A stretch of 60,384 nt of DNA from Bacteroidaceae bacterium (GTDB taxonomy: Bacteria; Bacteroidota; Bacteroidia; Bacteroidales; Bacteroidaceae), in the NCBI GenBank assembly GCA_024398515.1, contig JAKSIZ010000008.1:1-60384 (forward strand), in the 5' to 3' direction. Shown here in pieces: positions 6,275 through 15,659 of this stretch (positions are counted from its first letter, which is position 1; each line of letters opens with the position of its first letter). The notes under the pieces were generated by a model. It saw only the letters and a list, made by a program, of their open reading frames with translations, was not told the origin of the DNA and ran no database searches. A program made the translations under genes and the position numbers.

Positions 6275-9200
6275 TTACTTCTTCTTGTTGCGCTTACCGA
6301 GGATGAGGTATGCTACTGGTGAAGCAATGAAGATTGATGACAATGTACCGAATACAACACCAAGTATCATTGCGAATGCGAATGAACGGATGCTCTGTCC
6401 ACCGAGTACGAAGATGCAGAGGAGCACGAGCATTGTTGTGAGTGATGTATTGATTGTACGTGCCAAAGTCTGGTTCAATGATTCGTTGAACAACTGGAAG
6501 TGCTCGCGGTTAGGATAGAGCTTGAGGTTCTCACGCATACGGTCGAATACAACCACCTTATCGTTGATTGAATAACCAATTACGGTAAGGATTGCACCGA
6601 TGAATGTCTGGTCTATTTCGAGTGAGAATGGCATCCATCCCCAGCAGATTGAATAGAGACCGAGAACTGTCAATGCGTCGAATGCGAGTGCTACAGTTGA
6701 ACCAACTGAGAAGGCAACGTTGCGGAAACGAAGCAATATATATAGGAATATAGCGATGAGTGCTATGATTACGCTGATGATTGCTCCGTGAGTGATATCC
6801 TTGGCAACTGATGGACCTACCTTTGTTGACGAGATGATTGAGCCGCCCTTGCGTACGTCTGGATCCTTGAATGTCTCGAAGTCCTTCTGTGTACAGAGAC
6901 CTGCGTCAGAGAGAGCCTTGAAGAGAATTTCTTCTACCTGTCCGTCAACTGCAGGATCGTTTTCTTCAATCTTATAGTTTGTAGAGATACGGATGGTCTT
7001 ATGATCTGTACCAAGTGCGATTGCTGATGAGTTGTAACCCTCGAATGCTGTTGAAAGAACGTCGCGTACCTGCTCTGGTTCTACTGCATTTTCGAATACT
7101 ACAACATAGTTGCGACCACCTGTGAAGTCGATGCTCTTGCTCAATCCGCGAGTGAAGAGGAAGGCAATGAATACGACTGCAACGATAGCAACAAGTGTAA
7201 AGGTCTTCTTGTAGATGCCCATGAAGTTGAACTTCGTGTTCTGCATAAAGTTCTTCGACATTGCTGTAACGAATGTAAGCTTAAGCCACTTGTCGTGCTT
7301 CATCTGGCGTTCGTAAACGAGACGTGTCAAGAATACTGCCGTGAAGAATGAGCAAACGATACCGATAATCAATGTCGTTGCGAAGCCGCGGATTGGACCT
7401 GTACCGAACATGTAGAGGATGATACCCGTGATGATTGACGTGAGGTTAGAGTCGAAGATTGCCGAGAATGCGTTGCTATAACCCTTGCCAAGTGCTTCGC
7501 GAGTGTTGTGACCTGCCTTGAGTTCTTCCTTCGTGCGTTCATATATAAGCACGTTGGCATCGACAGCCATACCGAGAGTCAGTACGATACCGGCAATACC
7601 TGGCATTGTCAACGCTGCCTGGAACGATGTAAGAATACCGAGAGTGAAGAAGAGGTTGAGAAGCAATGCGCAGTTTGCCACCATACCTGGGATGAAACCA
7701 TAGAGACAAATCATGAAAATCATCAAAAGAACGAATGCGATGATGAACGACATGATACCCTGGTTGATTGATGCCTGACCGAGAGAAGGGCCTACGACCT
7801 CTTCCTGAACGATACGTGCAGGAGCCGGCATCTTACCTGATACGAGTGTATTAGCCAAGTCCTTTGTGTCTTCTACTGTAAACGAACCTGTGATCTGTGA
7901 GTTACCACCGTCGATTTCGCAGTTTACGTTAGGTGCGCTATATACTACATCGTCGAGAACTATGGCTACTGCCTTGCCTACGTTAGCCTTTGTGAGCTGT
8001 GCCCAGCGGCGTGCGCCGTCGCTATTCATGCTCATGCTTACTGATGGCTTACCGAAATTGTCGAACTCGTCGCGTGCTGTAGTGATTACATCTCCCTCAA
8101 GTGGAGCACGCTTGTTAGCCTGTGTAACCTTGATTGCATAGAGTTCGAATATCTCATGGCGTGCATCGAAGTCGGCTGCCTTTGCGCCCCAAAGGAGCTT
8201 AAGGTCGCTTGGAAGTACCTTCTTTGCGCTTTCTGCATAGATAATTTTATTGACTTCAGCAGTGTCGCGGAAGCTTGCATATCCTACGCATGAGCCACGG
8301 GAACCTTGTGCAGGTTGGAATATCGCGAGCAGAGGATGCTGTTTCTTCATCTTCTCTATGTCTGCTGATTTCTTTGCTTTGTCCTTTGCTGCGTTCTGGT
8401 CGCCCGAATTGTTGAGTGCTGCTGCGAGGTCTTTCTTTACTGCGTCAGCCTTTGCTGTGTCCTTCACCTCTGCTTCTGCTACCTCTTCTGCAGGTGCTGC
8501 TTCTGCTTCAGCAACGGCTGTAGTGTCCTCTACGCCTGCTACTTCGGCTGCTGCCTGCTGGTCGAGTTGGTTGAGATAAGGTATAATCTCGCTACCGTTG
8601 AACGTCTCCCAGAACTCAAGGTTTGCACTTCCCTGGAGGAGTTTACGCATACGCTCTGGTTCCTTGATGCCTGGCATCTCGACCATGATACGTCCTTGCT
8701 GGCCTTCGAGTTTCTGAATGTTAGGCTGAACGACGCCAAACTTGTCGATACGGTTACGTACTACGTTGTACGAGTTTGCGATAGCTGCGTCAACTTCCTT
8801 GTTAAGTGCAGCTACGACTTCCTTGTCTGTACTCTGGGTGTTAACCTCACCCTTCAACTGCTGAGTAGCAAAGATTTCGGCAAGGCGTCCGTTTGGCTTC
8901 ACTTCCTTATACGCATTGACGAACAATGTGATGAAGTCTGACTGTGAAGTCTTAGCTTCTTCCTTGGCCATTGACATAGCCTTAACGTACTCAGGGTCTT
9001 TTTTGTGGTCGGCAAGAATGTCAACTACGTCTGGAACTGATACTTCCAGAATTACGTTCATACCACCTTTCAGGTCAAGACCAAGACCAATCTCTGTTTC
9101 ACGACACTGCTTGAACGTGTATCCGAGCCATACCTTTTCGTTTGCGATTGAGTCAAGATACTCTTGGCCTTCAACCTCTCCCATCGCAGCAGCCTTCTTT

Positions 9201-9295
9201 TCATAGTGGCTTGTTACGAAGGAGAACGAAAGGTAAAAGATGCATACAAGTGCCAATGCAATGGCGATGAACTTTACAATTCCTTTGTTTTGCAT
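6275..9295 (-). CDS. secDF: Protein translocase subunit SecDF (fused SecD and SecF)
   Basis: This 1006-aa inner-membrane protein uses the proton gradient to help SecYEG complete protein export. The SecD half has an N-terminal membrane helix (8-25), the LDLKGG motif (73-78), the large periplasmic domain and a helix bundle with GMAVDANVLIYER. The SecF half follows with DFTGG (about 720), KVGPSVAKDI and a second bundle with SINDKVVVFDR. Between them in the periplasmic domain, about 250-320, is an Ala/Glu/Lys-rich low-complexity stretch, as I recall from other Bacteroidetes SecDF. A TATATTTG box lies about 50 nt before the start codon. The gene ends before a strong hairpin. Confidence 0.97.
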   Translation of the reverse strand: MQNKGIVKFIAIALALVCIFYLSFSFVTSHYEKKAAAMGEVEGQEYLDSIANEKVWLGYTFKQCRETEIGLGLDLKGGMNVILEVSVPDVVDILADHKKDPEYVKAMSMAKEEAKTSQSDFITLFVNAYKEVKPNGRLAEIFATQQLKGEVNTQSTDKEVVAALNKEVDAAIANSYNVVRNRIDKFGVVQPNIQKLEGQQGRIMVEMPGIKEPERMRKLLQGSANLEFWETFNGSEIIPYLNQLDQQAAAEVAGVEDTTAVAEAEAAPAEEVAEAEVKDTAKADAVKKDLAAALNNSGDQNAAKDKAKKSADIEKMKKQHPLLAIFQPAQGSRGSCVGYASFRDTAEVNKIIYAESAKKVLPSDLKLLWGAKAADFDARHEIFELYAIKVTQANKRAPLEGDVITTARDEFDNFGKPSVSMSMNSDGARRWAQLTKANVGKAVAIVLDDVVYSAPNVNCEIDGGNSQITGSFTVEDTKDLANTLVSGKMPAPARIVQEEVVGPSLGQASINQGIMSFIIAFVLLMIFMICLYGFIPGMVANCALLLNLFFTLGILTSFQAALTMPGIAGIVLTLGMAVDANVLIYERTKEELKAGHNTREALGKGYSNAFSAIFDSNLTSIITGIILYMFGTGPIRGFATTLIIGIVCSFFTAVFLTRLVYERQMKHDKWLKLTFVTAMSKNFMQNTKFNFMGIYKKTFTLVAIVAVVFIAFLFTRGLSKSIDFTGGRNYVVVFENAVEPEQVRDVLSTAFEGYNSSAIALGTDHKTIRISTNYKIEENDPAVDGQVEEILFKALSDAGLCTQKDFETFKDPDVRKGGSIISSTKVGPSVAKDITHGAIISVIIALIAIFLYILLRFRNVAFSVGSTVALAFDALTVLGLYSICWGWMPFSLEIDQTFIGAILTVIGYSINDKVVVFDRMRENLKLYPNREHFQLFNESLNQTLARTINTSLTTMLVLLCIFVLGGQSIRSFAFAMILGVVFGTLSSIFIASPVAYLILGKRNKKK

Positions 9296-9347
9296 AATTT
9301 TTTTGATATTTTAATATAATATATTACCCGTTTTCGATTTTAGCGTG

Positions 9348-9355
9348 CAAATATA
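9348..9355 (-). promoter_or_regulatory. -7 box of the secDF promoter
   Basis: TATATTTG on the minus strand (9355-9348) matches TAnnTTTG. A -33 TTTG is not evident at the usual distance, so only the -7 element is supported. Confidence 0.45.
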
Positions 9356-9500
9356 ATGAATTTTTCTGACATTAAAGGATTTTTTGCTTAAAATTCGCAA
9401 AATTTTCATGCTTTTTTACATTAAATTAACGTGAACGCCGCATTTCGACGTGTTTTTCGCCTTGTTTTGGTGTTTGCGTCGAATGATGGCTTTTCTTCAG

Positions 9501-9599
9501 TTGAGCGTTAAACCCGTTTGCACATTCTAAGAATGTTCATCGGTACATTCTAAGAATGTTCACGTGTACATTCTAAGAATGTTCCAACGCCCCCAACAG
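9501..9599 (-). repeat. Triple-palindrome intergenic element, ACATTCTAAGAATGT type
   Basis: Three identical 15-bp palindromes (ACATTCTAAGAATGT) lie at 9522-9536, 9545-9559 and 9568-9582, an exact 23-bp period with differing 8-bp spacers. One side carries TTGAGCGTTAAACCC (9501-9515); the other carries CGCCCCCAACAG (9588-9599), whose complement matches 11 of 12 bases of the left border of the element at 18473. The element fills the gap between the 9661-10755 gene and secDF (9296-9660), in which I see no gene. Confidence 0.8.
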
Positions 9600-9660
9600 A
9601 GATACCTGTGGGGCATGGTGTTCAACTGGTGAAAAACATACGTTGAATCACGCCGGAAAT

Positions 9661-10755
9661 TTACTTTTTCGACAGCCAACAATATACCGGATAGTGGTCG
9701 CTGACTGAGATGCTTTTATCAACTTTGCAGCCGTAGGCCTGCATGTTTTCCGAACAAAGTATGTGGTCGATGCGCACGAAGAAGCCTTTCTCGTTGAACG
9801 AGATGCCAAGTCCATTGCCTGATGCCACGAAGCAATCCTGCATGTTGCGGGCAATGGTATGGTGCGTGTATGAGATTGGATTGTCGTTGAAGTCGCCGCT
9901 GACGATGATGGTCTTGCCCTTGTTTGCCTCGATGAAGCCGGCTATTACGCGTGCCTGATTGCTGCGCAATGCGGTGGCGTCGGAGAGTCTTTGCATCAGT
10001 CGCTTCGACTCTTCCTTTATGCTGTCGCCCTCGAAGTTGCGGTCGCGTATGTCGCGTAGCATTTCGCGGTACTCGTTCTTTTCTTCTACCGAGAACTGAT
10101 AGCTCCGCAAGTGGCAGTTGACAACGATTGTTGTGTCGCCCGAAACGTCAAGCCAGAACGCCATAGCACCGTTGCCGTTGTCTTCGAGAGTGAGGTTTTC
10201 AGCCTTCACGATGGGGTATTTGCTTATCAGCATAAGGTCGTGCTGCGACTCCATTTCGGTCATCTCGCCACTGAAATACTGGTATTTGTCGAGCATCTTG
10301 CGCAGGTCTTCGGATGGGATTGTCTTCCTGTTTGCCTCTTGTAAGCATACTATGTCGGCATCGCAGTCCTTGATATACTGCACTACATGGTTCACTCCGT
10401 CGTCGTTTACCTCTCGATGACCGAAGTCAAGAGTGTTGTATGTGAGTATTTTTATTGCTCCGTCGGGTGCTTCGGAAGGAAGGTTTAGCGGACAATATGT
10501 GCGGATTGGCGCACTGCAAAGCAACAATCCGACGATTGGAATGAGCAGACAGCGCTTTTTCACGAAGAACCAAAAGACAATAAATGCGACGTTTACGACA
10601 ACGAAAAAGGGGAAGAACAGCCCCATTGTCGCAAGTCTTGGGAAAGATTCAGGGTTGATATAGTAACTGTAACCCACGAGAATCATCATTGCAACCGTTG
10701 CAACATTGGCACCGGCAATGATGTTTCGCACAGCTTTTCCTATCTTGTTTGCCAT
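9661..10755 (-). CDS. Membrane-anchored endonuclease/exonuclease/phosphatase family protein
   Basis: The 364-aa protein starts with three likely membrane helices (about 10-30, 40-65 and 70-85), followed by an EEP-fold domain from about residue 104. The fold's motifs are present: TYNTLDF, CLQEAN (metal-binding Glu), SGDFNDNPIS, RIDHILCS and SDHYPVY (catalytic His). Members cut phosphodiester bonds in nucleic acids, lipids or inositol phosphates; the substrate cannot be told here. The membrane anchor and the catalytic domain, probably on the periplasmic side, favour a lipid or extracytoplasmic substrate, which is inference. It follows the rhomboid gene with a 12-nt gap and is probably cotranscribed. 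Confidence 0.85.
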   Translation of the reverse strand: MANKIGKAVRNIIAGANVATVAMMILVGYSYYINPESFPRLATMGLFFPFFVVVNVAFIVFWFFVKKRCLLIPIVGLLLCSAPIRTYCPLNLPSEAPDGAIKILTYNTLDFGHREVNDDGVNHVVQYIKDCDADIVCLQEANRKTIPSEDLRKMLDKYQYFSGEMTEMESQHDLMLISKYPIVKAENLTLEDNGNGAMAFWLDVSGDTTIVVNCHLRSYQFSVEEKNEYREMLRDIRDRNFEGDSIKEESKRLMQRLSDATALRSNQARVIAGFIEANKGKTIIVSGDFNDNPISYTHHTIARNMQDCFVASGNGLGISFNEKGFFVRIDHILCSENMQAYGCKVDKSISVSDHYPVYCWLSKK

Positions 10756-10767
10756 TGTTAAGCGTGA

Positions 10768-11490
10768 TTATTGGCGGAAGAAACGGTTCATCGGCCTTCT
10801 CCCAGTGAAGAATCTACGGTTTCCACCGCCTCGGTTTTGCCAATGACGAATGAGAAGGAACCCAAACAACATGCCTCCTAAATGGGCAAAATGCGCAACA
10901 TTTGAGCTGCCATAGCTTGCAAGTCCCGAGATTAACTCGATGGCTGCATACACCATGACGAACCATTTTGCCTTGATTGGCACGGGGAGTGGGAAGATGA
11001 AAATGCGCTCTTCGGGGAAGATCATGCCGAATGCAAGCAAAATACCATAGATGGCTCCGGATGCTCCAACGGTTGTCCACGAGTTAAGAAACACATCCAT
11101 ACCCATTTTCATCTGGCCGTTGAGATCGACTATTTCGTATGCCTGAAGCCCTTGAGCGTAATATGCAATCAACTGAACAAGCTCCTGGATAAGTCCTGCA
11201 CCGATGCCGCAGATGAGGTAATACGTAAGAAAACGCTTCTGTCCCATCACGTTTTCAATCGTCACACCGAACATCCATAGGGCGAACATGTTGAAAAATA
11301 TGTGTTGCCAATTGGCGTGCATGAACATGTAAGTGACCAATTGGTAGAGTTGGAAGTCGGATGCCTTGAAGAAATGAAGGCCGAGAATGTCGTTGAGGTC
11401 AATGCCCCGAAGCCCAAGTACGTACATTGCAAAGAAGGCAATGACGTTGATGATGAGCAGATTTTTGGTAACTGTTGGTATTTCGCGCAT
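10768..11490 (-). CDS. Rhomboid family intramembrane serine protease
   Basis: The 240-aa protein has at least six hydrophobic segments. It carries the catalytic Ser in GASG (Ser144), the catalytic His in FAHLGG (His203), and the conserved N-terminal pattern HANWQHIFFNM near 58-68. Rhomboids cleave transmembrane segments of client proteins; the client is unknown. First gene of a pair with the membrane endonuclease/phosphatase gene; a TACCTTTG box (11526-11519) precedes it. Confidence 0.92.
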   Translation of the reverse strand: MREIPTVTKNLLIINVIAFFAMYVLGLRGIDLNDILGLHFFKASDFQLYQLVTYMFMHANWQHIFFNMFALWMFGVTIENVMGQKRFLTYYLICGIGAGLIQELVQLIAYYAQGLQAYEIVDLNGQMKMGMDVFLNSWTTVGASGAIYGILLAFGMIFPEERIFIFPLPVPIKAKWFVMVYAAIELISGLASYGSSNVAHFAHLGGMLFGFLLIRHWQNRGGGNRRFFTGRRPMNRFFRQ

Positions 11491-11518
11491 AATTTTCGTA
11501 TGATTTTTATTCAGGGTG

Positions 11519-11526
11519 CAAAGGTA
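11519..11526 (-). promoter_or_regulatory. -7 box of the rhomboid promoter
   Basis: TACCTTTG on the minus strand, about 30 nt before the rhomboid ATG. No good -33 element is seen. Confidence 0.5.
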
Positions 11527-11651
11527 ATAAAAAGTTATGATTTAGTATTTACAATTTACATTTTATTCACAATTCGGGCTGTCTGCGGCATGAAAGAGTT
11601 TCGATTTATAACATCTTTCTACTTAAAATATGTGAAAAATACAGCCGTTTG

Positions 11652-11683
11652 CTTGGAGGATAAGCATAAATTGCGTAATTTTG
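11652..11683 (+). promoter_or_regulatory. Promoter of the AraC-family gene
   Basis: CTTG (11652-11655), 20 nt, TAATTTTG (11676-11683). Transcription would start near 11690, which places the upstream ATG at 11691 at or next to the transcript start and favours ATG 11709 as the real start. Confidence 0.65.
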
Positions 11684-11708
11684 CACAAACATGAAAGGAA
11701 TGAGCAAT

Positions 11709-12638
11709 ATGGATGTGGAGAAAAAGAACAATGCGCCAGCAATGCCAAAAGGGAAAAAAGGCATTAGAAATCTCAATCTTAAGAACGCAATCTCGCGCAT
11801 AAGCAAGACGTCGCTGAACTTCTTGGGCAATGACCTGATGCTATTTAGCGACTTCTCGGAAGTGCCGATTCCAAAGCGTGCATTCAAGATGGACTGCACG
11901 TTTGTCGTTATCTGCAGGAGTGGTTCAGCTAAGTTTGCGCTCAACACAATAGAACGACAAATCGAAACAAACGACATAATCCTTGTCAATACAAACGAGA
12001 CAGTAGAGAGTGTTTCCATATCTGACGACTTCAATGCATTCACGATTTTCATCTCGCACAACTTCATGGACGACATCATAATGCACTATGAGGACATCTC
12101 GTCGCTGCTGCTTTTCTCGCGTGAACATCCTATCCTTCATCTTTCCGACGATGATGCCAAGGCGTTTCAAGAGTATTATCAGATACTGAAATACCGCATC
12201 GACGACACCGAGAACCATTTCCGCAAGGAGACAGTAAGGTCGTTGCTGCTGTCGTGGATATACTATCTGAGCAACATTATCTATGCAAACCAGCAGACTT
12301 TAATGGACAGGAACAAGCGACGTGGCGACATTATCTTTGCAAACTTCCTTAAACTTGTCGAGGAAAACTTCAAGGCGGAACGTCGCGTAACGTGGTATAG
12401 CGACAAACTTTGCATCTCGTCGAAGTATCTTTCAACGGTCATAAAGGATGCGAGTCACCGTACACCTAACGATTGGATTGACTATTACGTGATACTTGAA
12501 GCACGTGTTCTGCTGAAAAACACTACTAAAAGTATAAAGGAAATAGCCGACGAGTTGAACTTCCCTAACCAATCATTCTTCGGGAAATTCTTTAAGGAAC
12601 GTGTAGGTTGTTCGCCTCTCTCATTCAGAAGGGAGTGA
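11709..12638 (+). CDS. AraC-family transcriptional regulator
   Basis: The protein (309 aa from ATG 11709; 315 aa from ATG 11691) has a basic N-terminal tail, a cupin-like sensing region (about 45-190) and a C-terminal double helix-turn-helix (about 215-309) with the AraC signature IKEIADELNFPNQSFFGKFF and a GCSPLSFRR end. It is soluble, with no receiver domain. I chose ATG 11709 because the promoter start site lies near 11690 and AAAGGA stands at 11694-11699. It stands alone, divergent from rhomboid, so its targets cannot be guessed from context. A long opposite-strand frame over its 5' half is a shadow. Confidence 0.9.
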   Translation: MDVEKKNNAPAMPKGKKGIRNLNLKNAISRISKTSLNFLGNDLMLFSDFSEVPIPKRAFKMDCTFVVICRSGSAKFALNTIERQIETNDIILVNTNETVESVSISDDFNAFTIFISHNFMDDIIMHYEDISSLLLFSREHPILHLSDDDAKAFQEYYQILKYRIDDTENHFRKETVRSLLLSWIYYLSNIIYANQQTLMDRNKRRGDIIFANFLKLVEENFKAERRVTWYSDKLCISSKYLSTVIKDASHRTPNDWIDYYVILEARVLLKNTTKSIKEIADELNFPNQSFFGKFFKERVGCSPLSFRRE

Positions 12639-12664
12639 CGATTCCATGCAATTCGGTGGTTTAG

Positions 12665-12704
12665 ATTGTCGGGATTTCGAGTATTCGAGTTCTCGAAATT
12701 TCGG
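12665..12704. repeat. Short CGA-rich degenerate repeat downstream of xth
   Basis: The tract is made of TTCGAG/TCTCGAA/TTTCGG units. It shares the 17-mer GATTGTCGGGATTTCGA exactly with 43626-43642, and ATTCGAGTTCTCGAA with the tract at 42401-42462. All three copies begin within about 6 nt of the stop codon of a minus-strand gene. Confidence 0.7.
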
Positions 12705-12709
12705 AAAAA

Positions 12710-13465
12710 CTAACAACTTATGACCAGTTCCACTGGGCAATGATCCGAGCCAAAGACCTCGGTATGGATGCTTGCGCCCTGCAATTTGTCCTTCAATCTT
12801 TCGCTTACGATGAAGTAATCTATACGCCAACCAGTGTTCTTCTCTCTTGCATGAAAGCGATACGACCACCACGAATAAACATCGGTTTTATCGGGATAAA
12901 AGTAGCGGAACGTGTCGATGAAACCTGACGAAAGCAGAGTTGTCATCTTGCCTCGTTCCTCGTCAGTGAAGCCGGCATTGCGGTGATTGGTCTTCGGATT
13001 CTTCAAATCTATTTCCTGATGGGCAACATTAAGGTCGCCGCAAAGAACGACAGGCTTTTTCTTGTCAAGGTCTAACAGGTATTCGCGGAAAGCATCTTCC
13101 CATTCCATGCGGTAATCAAGGCGTTTCAGTTCCTCTTGTGAGTTAGGTGTGTAGCAACATACAAGGTAGAACTCGTCCATCTCAAGCGTTATTACACGTC
13201 CTTCCTTGTCGTGTTCCTCGATGCCAATACCGTAGGAAACGGAAAGAGGAGTGTGCTTAGTGTATATTGCAGTGCCTGAATACCCCTTCTTTTCGGCATA
13301 GTTCCAATAACTTTGATAGCCTAAGAATGGCAAGTCAAGTTGTCCAGCCTGCATCTTTGTCTCTTGCAAGCAGAAGAAATCAGCGTCCAAACTATCAAAT
13401 ATCTCAGCAAATCCCTTGTTTGCCACAGCCCTGAGGCCGTTCACGTTCCACGATATAAGTTTCAT
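12710..13465 (-). CDS. xth: Exodeoxyribonuclease III
   Basis: The 251-aa protein has the full AP endonuclease/exonuclease III motif set: [38 protein letters not shown] and GSDHCPVEL. It cuts DNA at abasic sites and removes 3' blocks during base excision repair. I start it at MKLISW (13465); an upstream in-frame ATG at 13507 lies inside a palindromic repeat element and adds residues with no family counterpart. Confidence 0.95.
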   Translation of the reverse strand: MKLISWNVNGLRAVANKGFAEIFDSLDADFFCLQETKMQAGQLDLPFLGYQSYWNYAEKKGYSGTAIYTKHTPLSVSYGIGIEEHDKEGRVITLEMDEFYLVCCYTPNSQEELKRLDYRMEWEDAFREYLLDLDKKKPVVLCGDLNVAHQEIDLKNPKTNHRNAGFTDEERGKMTTLLSSGFIDTFRYFYPDKTDVYSWWSYRFHAREKNTGWRIDYFIVSERLKDKLQGASIHTEVFGSDHCPVELVISC

Positions 13466-13484
13466 ATACGGTTTTGATATTTTT

Positions 13485-13560
13485 GAGCCTCCTCCATGCT
13501 CCCCCAAGGGGGAGTGATTGGTAACCTTTCTCCCCTCCTTGGAGGGGTTGGGGGAGGCTT
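13485..13560. repeat. Palindromic repeat element, intergenic copy of the priA insertions
   Basis: The 76-bp element has terminal inverted repeats (AGCCTCC at 13486-13492, GGAGGCT at 13553-13559) and two inner palindromes (CTCCCCCAAGGGGGAG and CCCCTCCTTGGAGGGG). The same layout and much of the sequence recur at 27759-27837 and 28126-28199 inside priA. Here it lies between the PAP2 gene, whose stop codon it touches, and xth. Confidence 0.85.
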
Positions 13561-14525
13561 TATTTTTGATTAAAAGTTTTCCACATCCACATACAAGCGA
13601 AATAAACTATCGTTCCCCATATCAAGCCAGCAAATACGTCTATGGCATAATGTGCCTTTACATACACGGTACTGAAGCATAAAAGTACGAAAAGCACGAG
13701 TAGTCCTGCACCAAGTTTACGGTTTGCCTTGAATGCAAGAATGACCATCGAGAGCGTCACACTAACATGACTGCTCGGAAATGCTGCTATTGGTCGTTCA
13801 CCAGCATCGAATGCATAGACATGAAGCTTATAGAAGATACCTGGTCCCCATCCTTCAAGTGGCAGCACTTCTTGGTGATTGGCGAAGTAATTACCCAAGT
13901 CAGGGAACTCACCCGCGGCTATCTTTTCCAATCCTACTGCCTGATAATAGAACTGAGGACCTGATACGGAGAGGAAAAGGAAGATGATATACGAGAAGAA
14001 GAATGACGTAAAGAACACGAAAGCCGACTTCTCAAAGTTTGCATAGTCCTTGAAGAAATAGTAGAACACAACGACAAACATTATTATATAGTAGCTCACA
14101 TAGCCCATATCCATCAGTTCGCTGATGACAGGATGAGAGAATGCGTCGTAGAAAAGCAACGCTGGTTGACAGCCGAATATGCTTTGTTCTATGCCAGCAA
14201 AAACGTGGTCGAGGTTCGGGAACACGCGATTGAACTCGTAGATGTCGGGATACCATGAGCCAAGCAGAGCCATCTGCAGACAGCAACGAAGCATAAAAAT
14301 GAACTTACATGGTATGCAGCGATACGCAAACCATAGTGCTGCAGTCATGGCAATGGCCTGAACACGGAGCGAGATTATAGCATCAGGATTCGGAATGTCT
14401 GTGCGCAAAACGATAAAAAGCACAAACGTAAACGCTATGTATCCCAGTACTACCCACTCCAAAGATATCAATCCCTTGCGTGGTTTCTTCTCAATTGCAA
14501 ATATATTTTTCAATAGTTTATTCAT
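13560..14525 (-). CDS. PAP2-superfamily membrane phosphatase or phosphotransferase
   Basis: The 321-aa protein (ATG 14525; an in-frame GTG at 14540 is less likely) has about six membrane segments. The PAP2 motifs are FPSSHVS near 245 and [10 protein letters not shown] near 290, with the catalytic histidines. GPQFYYQ near 195 recalls the Aur1-like subgroup. Such enzymes hydrolyse lipid phosphates or transfer head groups. It follows the epimerase gene with a 5-nt gap, so the two are likely one transcript; together they suggest membrane-lipid metabolism. A role in sphingolipid head-group chemistry is an inference. Confidence 0.8.
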   Translation of the reverse strand: MNKLLKNIFAIEKKPRKGLISLEWVVLGYIAFTFVLFIVLRTDIPNPDAIISLRVQAIAMTAALWFAYRCIPCKFIFMLRCCLQMALLGSWYPDIYEFNRVFPNLDHVFAGIEQSIFGCQPALLFYDAFSHPVISELMDMGYVSYYIIMFVVVFYYFFKDYANFEKSAFVFFTSFFFSYIIFLFLSVSGPQFYYQAVGLEKIAAGEFPDLGNYFANHQEVLPLEGWGPGIFYKLHVYAFDAGERPIAAFPSSHVSVTLSMVILAFKANRKLGAGLLVLFVLLCFSTVYVKAHYAIDVFAGLIWGTIVYFACMWMWKTFNQK

Positions 14526-14530
14526 ATTTA

Positions 14531-15529
14531 TTATATCCACCCTTCTTTTTTATACCATTCCATTGTCAGTTTTACGCCTCGTGGCAAGTCGTATTCAGGC
14601 TTATAGCCGAGTTCATTGACCGCTGGAGTTATGTCGCATCTCCAATTGCGTTGGCGTAATATGTTGAACTTATCCTTGTTCAGTGCGGTCATCTTGCCTG
14701 TCATCTGCGCCCAGATTTCGCCAAACGTGCACACAACTCGCAGAAACCATACGGGTGCCTTTATTCGCAACATGCGTATATCGCCCAGTTCATGGCGTAT
14801 CAGGTCGCTGAAATCAGTGGAATGATACACGTTCCCATCTGAGATAAAATACTTCCTTCCGCCTTTCCCACGCTCAAGAGCAAGGAAAATGGCGTTCACA
14901 AGGTCGTTCACATAGACGAAAGTTATCTCTTGCGGCTTGTAGCCTACAGCGAAATCAACGTGTCCCTTTATGCTTTTTGCCATGAGGAAATAATCCTTTT
15001 CGCGCGGACCATATACGCCAGTCGGGCGCAGGGTGACGATTTCCATCTTGTCGTTCAGCGCATCAAGCATCTGCTCTGCACGCATCTTGCTCTCGCCGTA
15101 TGCCGTATTTGGCTGCGGAGTATCGGTTTCCAGTATTTCGGTATAAGGGAGTTGTTCGCGCACTGCACCGAAAGCACTGAGGCTGCTGATAAAAACAAAT
15201 CGCTCGGGCACGGCATCAGATTCGATGAGAGCACGCGCAAAATTGTCGGTTCCATCGGCATTTATCTGGAAAAACTCTTCGCGATGCAAGCACTTTGTTA
15301 CGCCTGCAGCATGCACAACATAATCCCAACTCTTACCCTGGAAAGCGCTTTTCATTTGCTCTTTCGACGATAAATCGAGTTCGATGATGTGTATCCGCTC
15401 GTCGGCAATATGTTTGCGATTGGTGGTTTTGCGCACTGCAGCCCACACTTCGAAGCCACGTTTCAGTGCCTCCTGAGCAATAAAACTTCCAATGAACCCA
15501 CTTACGCCTGTGATAAGAACCTTTTTCAT
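14531..15529 (-). CDS. NAD(P)-dependent epimerase/dehydratase family protein
   Basis: The 332-aa extended short-chain dehydrogenase has the Rossmann motif TGVSGFIG (7-14), a Ser in FISSLSAFG, and YGESK (Tyr and Lys of the active site) near 147. The C-terminal half is adapted to substrate. Start chosen at MKKVLITG (15529): a TACCTTTG promoter box at 15546-15539 lies between it and the earlier ATG. From memory it resembles the Bacteroidetes proteins proposed as ceramide (keto-group) reductases, which would fit the adjacent PAP2 gene, but a sugar-nucleotide substrate cannot be excluded. Confidence 0.85.
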   Translation of the reverse strand: MKKVLITGVSGFIGSFIAQEALKRGFEVWAAVRKTTNRKHIADERIHIIELDLSSKEQMKSAFQGKSWDYVVHAAGVTKCLHREEFFQINADGTDNFARALIESDAVPERFVFISSLSAFGAVREQLPYTEILETDTPQPNTAYGESKMRAEQMLDALNDKMEIVTLRPTGVYGPREKDYFLMAKSIKGHVDFAVGYKPQEITFVYVNDLVNAIFLALERGKGGRKYFISDGNVYHSTDFSDLIRHELGDIRMLRIKAPVWFLRVVCTFGEIWAQMTGKMTALNKDKFNILRQRNWRCDITPAVNELGYKPEYDLPRGVKLTMEWYKKEGWI

Positions 15530-15538
15530 AACGGACTG

Positions 15539-15546
15539 CAAAGGTA
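15539..15546 (-). promoter_or_regulatory. -7 box of the epimerase-PAP2 promoter
   Basis: TACCTTTG on the minus strand, 10 nt before the chosen ATG of the epimerase gene. It decides against the upstream start codon. Confidence 0.55.
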
Positions 15547-15619
15547 ATAAATAATTGATAATTGACAAATTTTTACTCATTTTTTATGCTAAAATGTGGT
15601 GAGGGTGCAAAATATTTCT

Positions 15620-15627
15620 TATATTTG
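15620..15627 (+). promoter_or_regulatory. -7 box of the propeller-AraC regulator promoter
   Basis: TATATTTG lies 32 nt before the ATG at 15660. The -33 region (TGTG at 15595-15598) is a weak match. Confidence 0.5.
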
Positions 15628-15659
15628 CACGGTTATATTTCGTCAACAACTTAAATAGT

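Noticed and set aside
9522-9582. Triple palindromes as a CRISPR array
   Set aside because: Spacers are only 6-8 bp, repeats are palindromes of 14-17 bp, each locus has exactly three, and there are no cas genes.
11606-12079. A 157-codon minus-strand frame over the 5' half of the AraC gene
   Set aside because: It crosses the promoter and the coding sequence of a clear AraC regulator; there is no family match.
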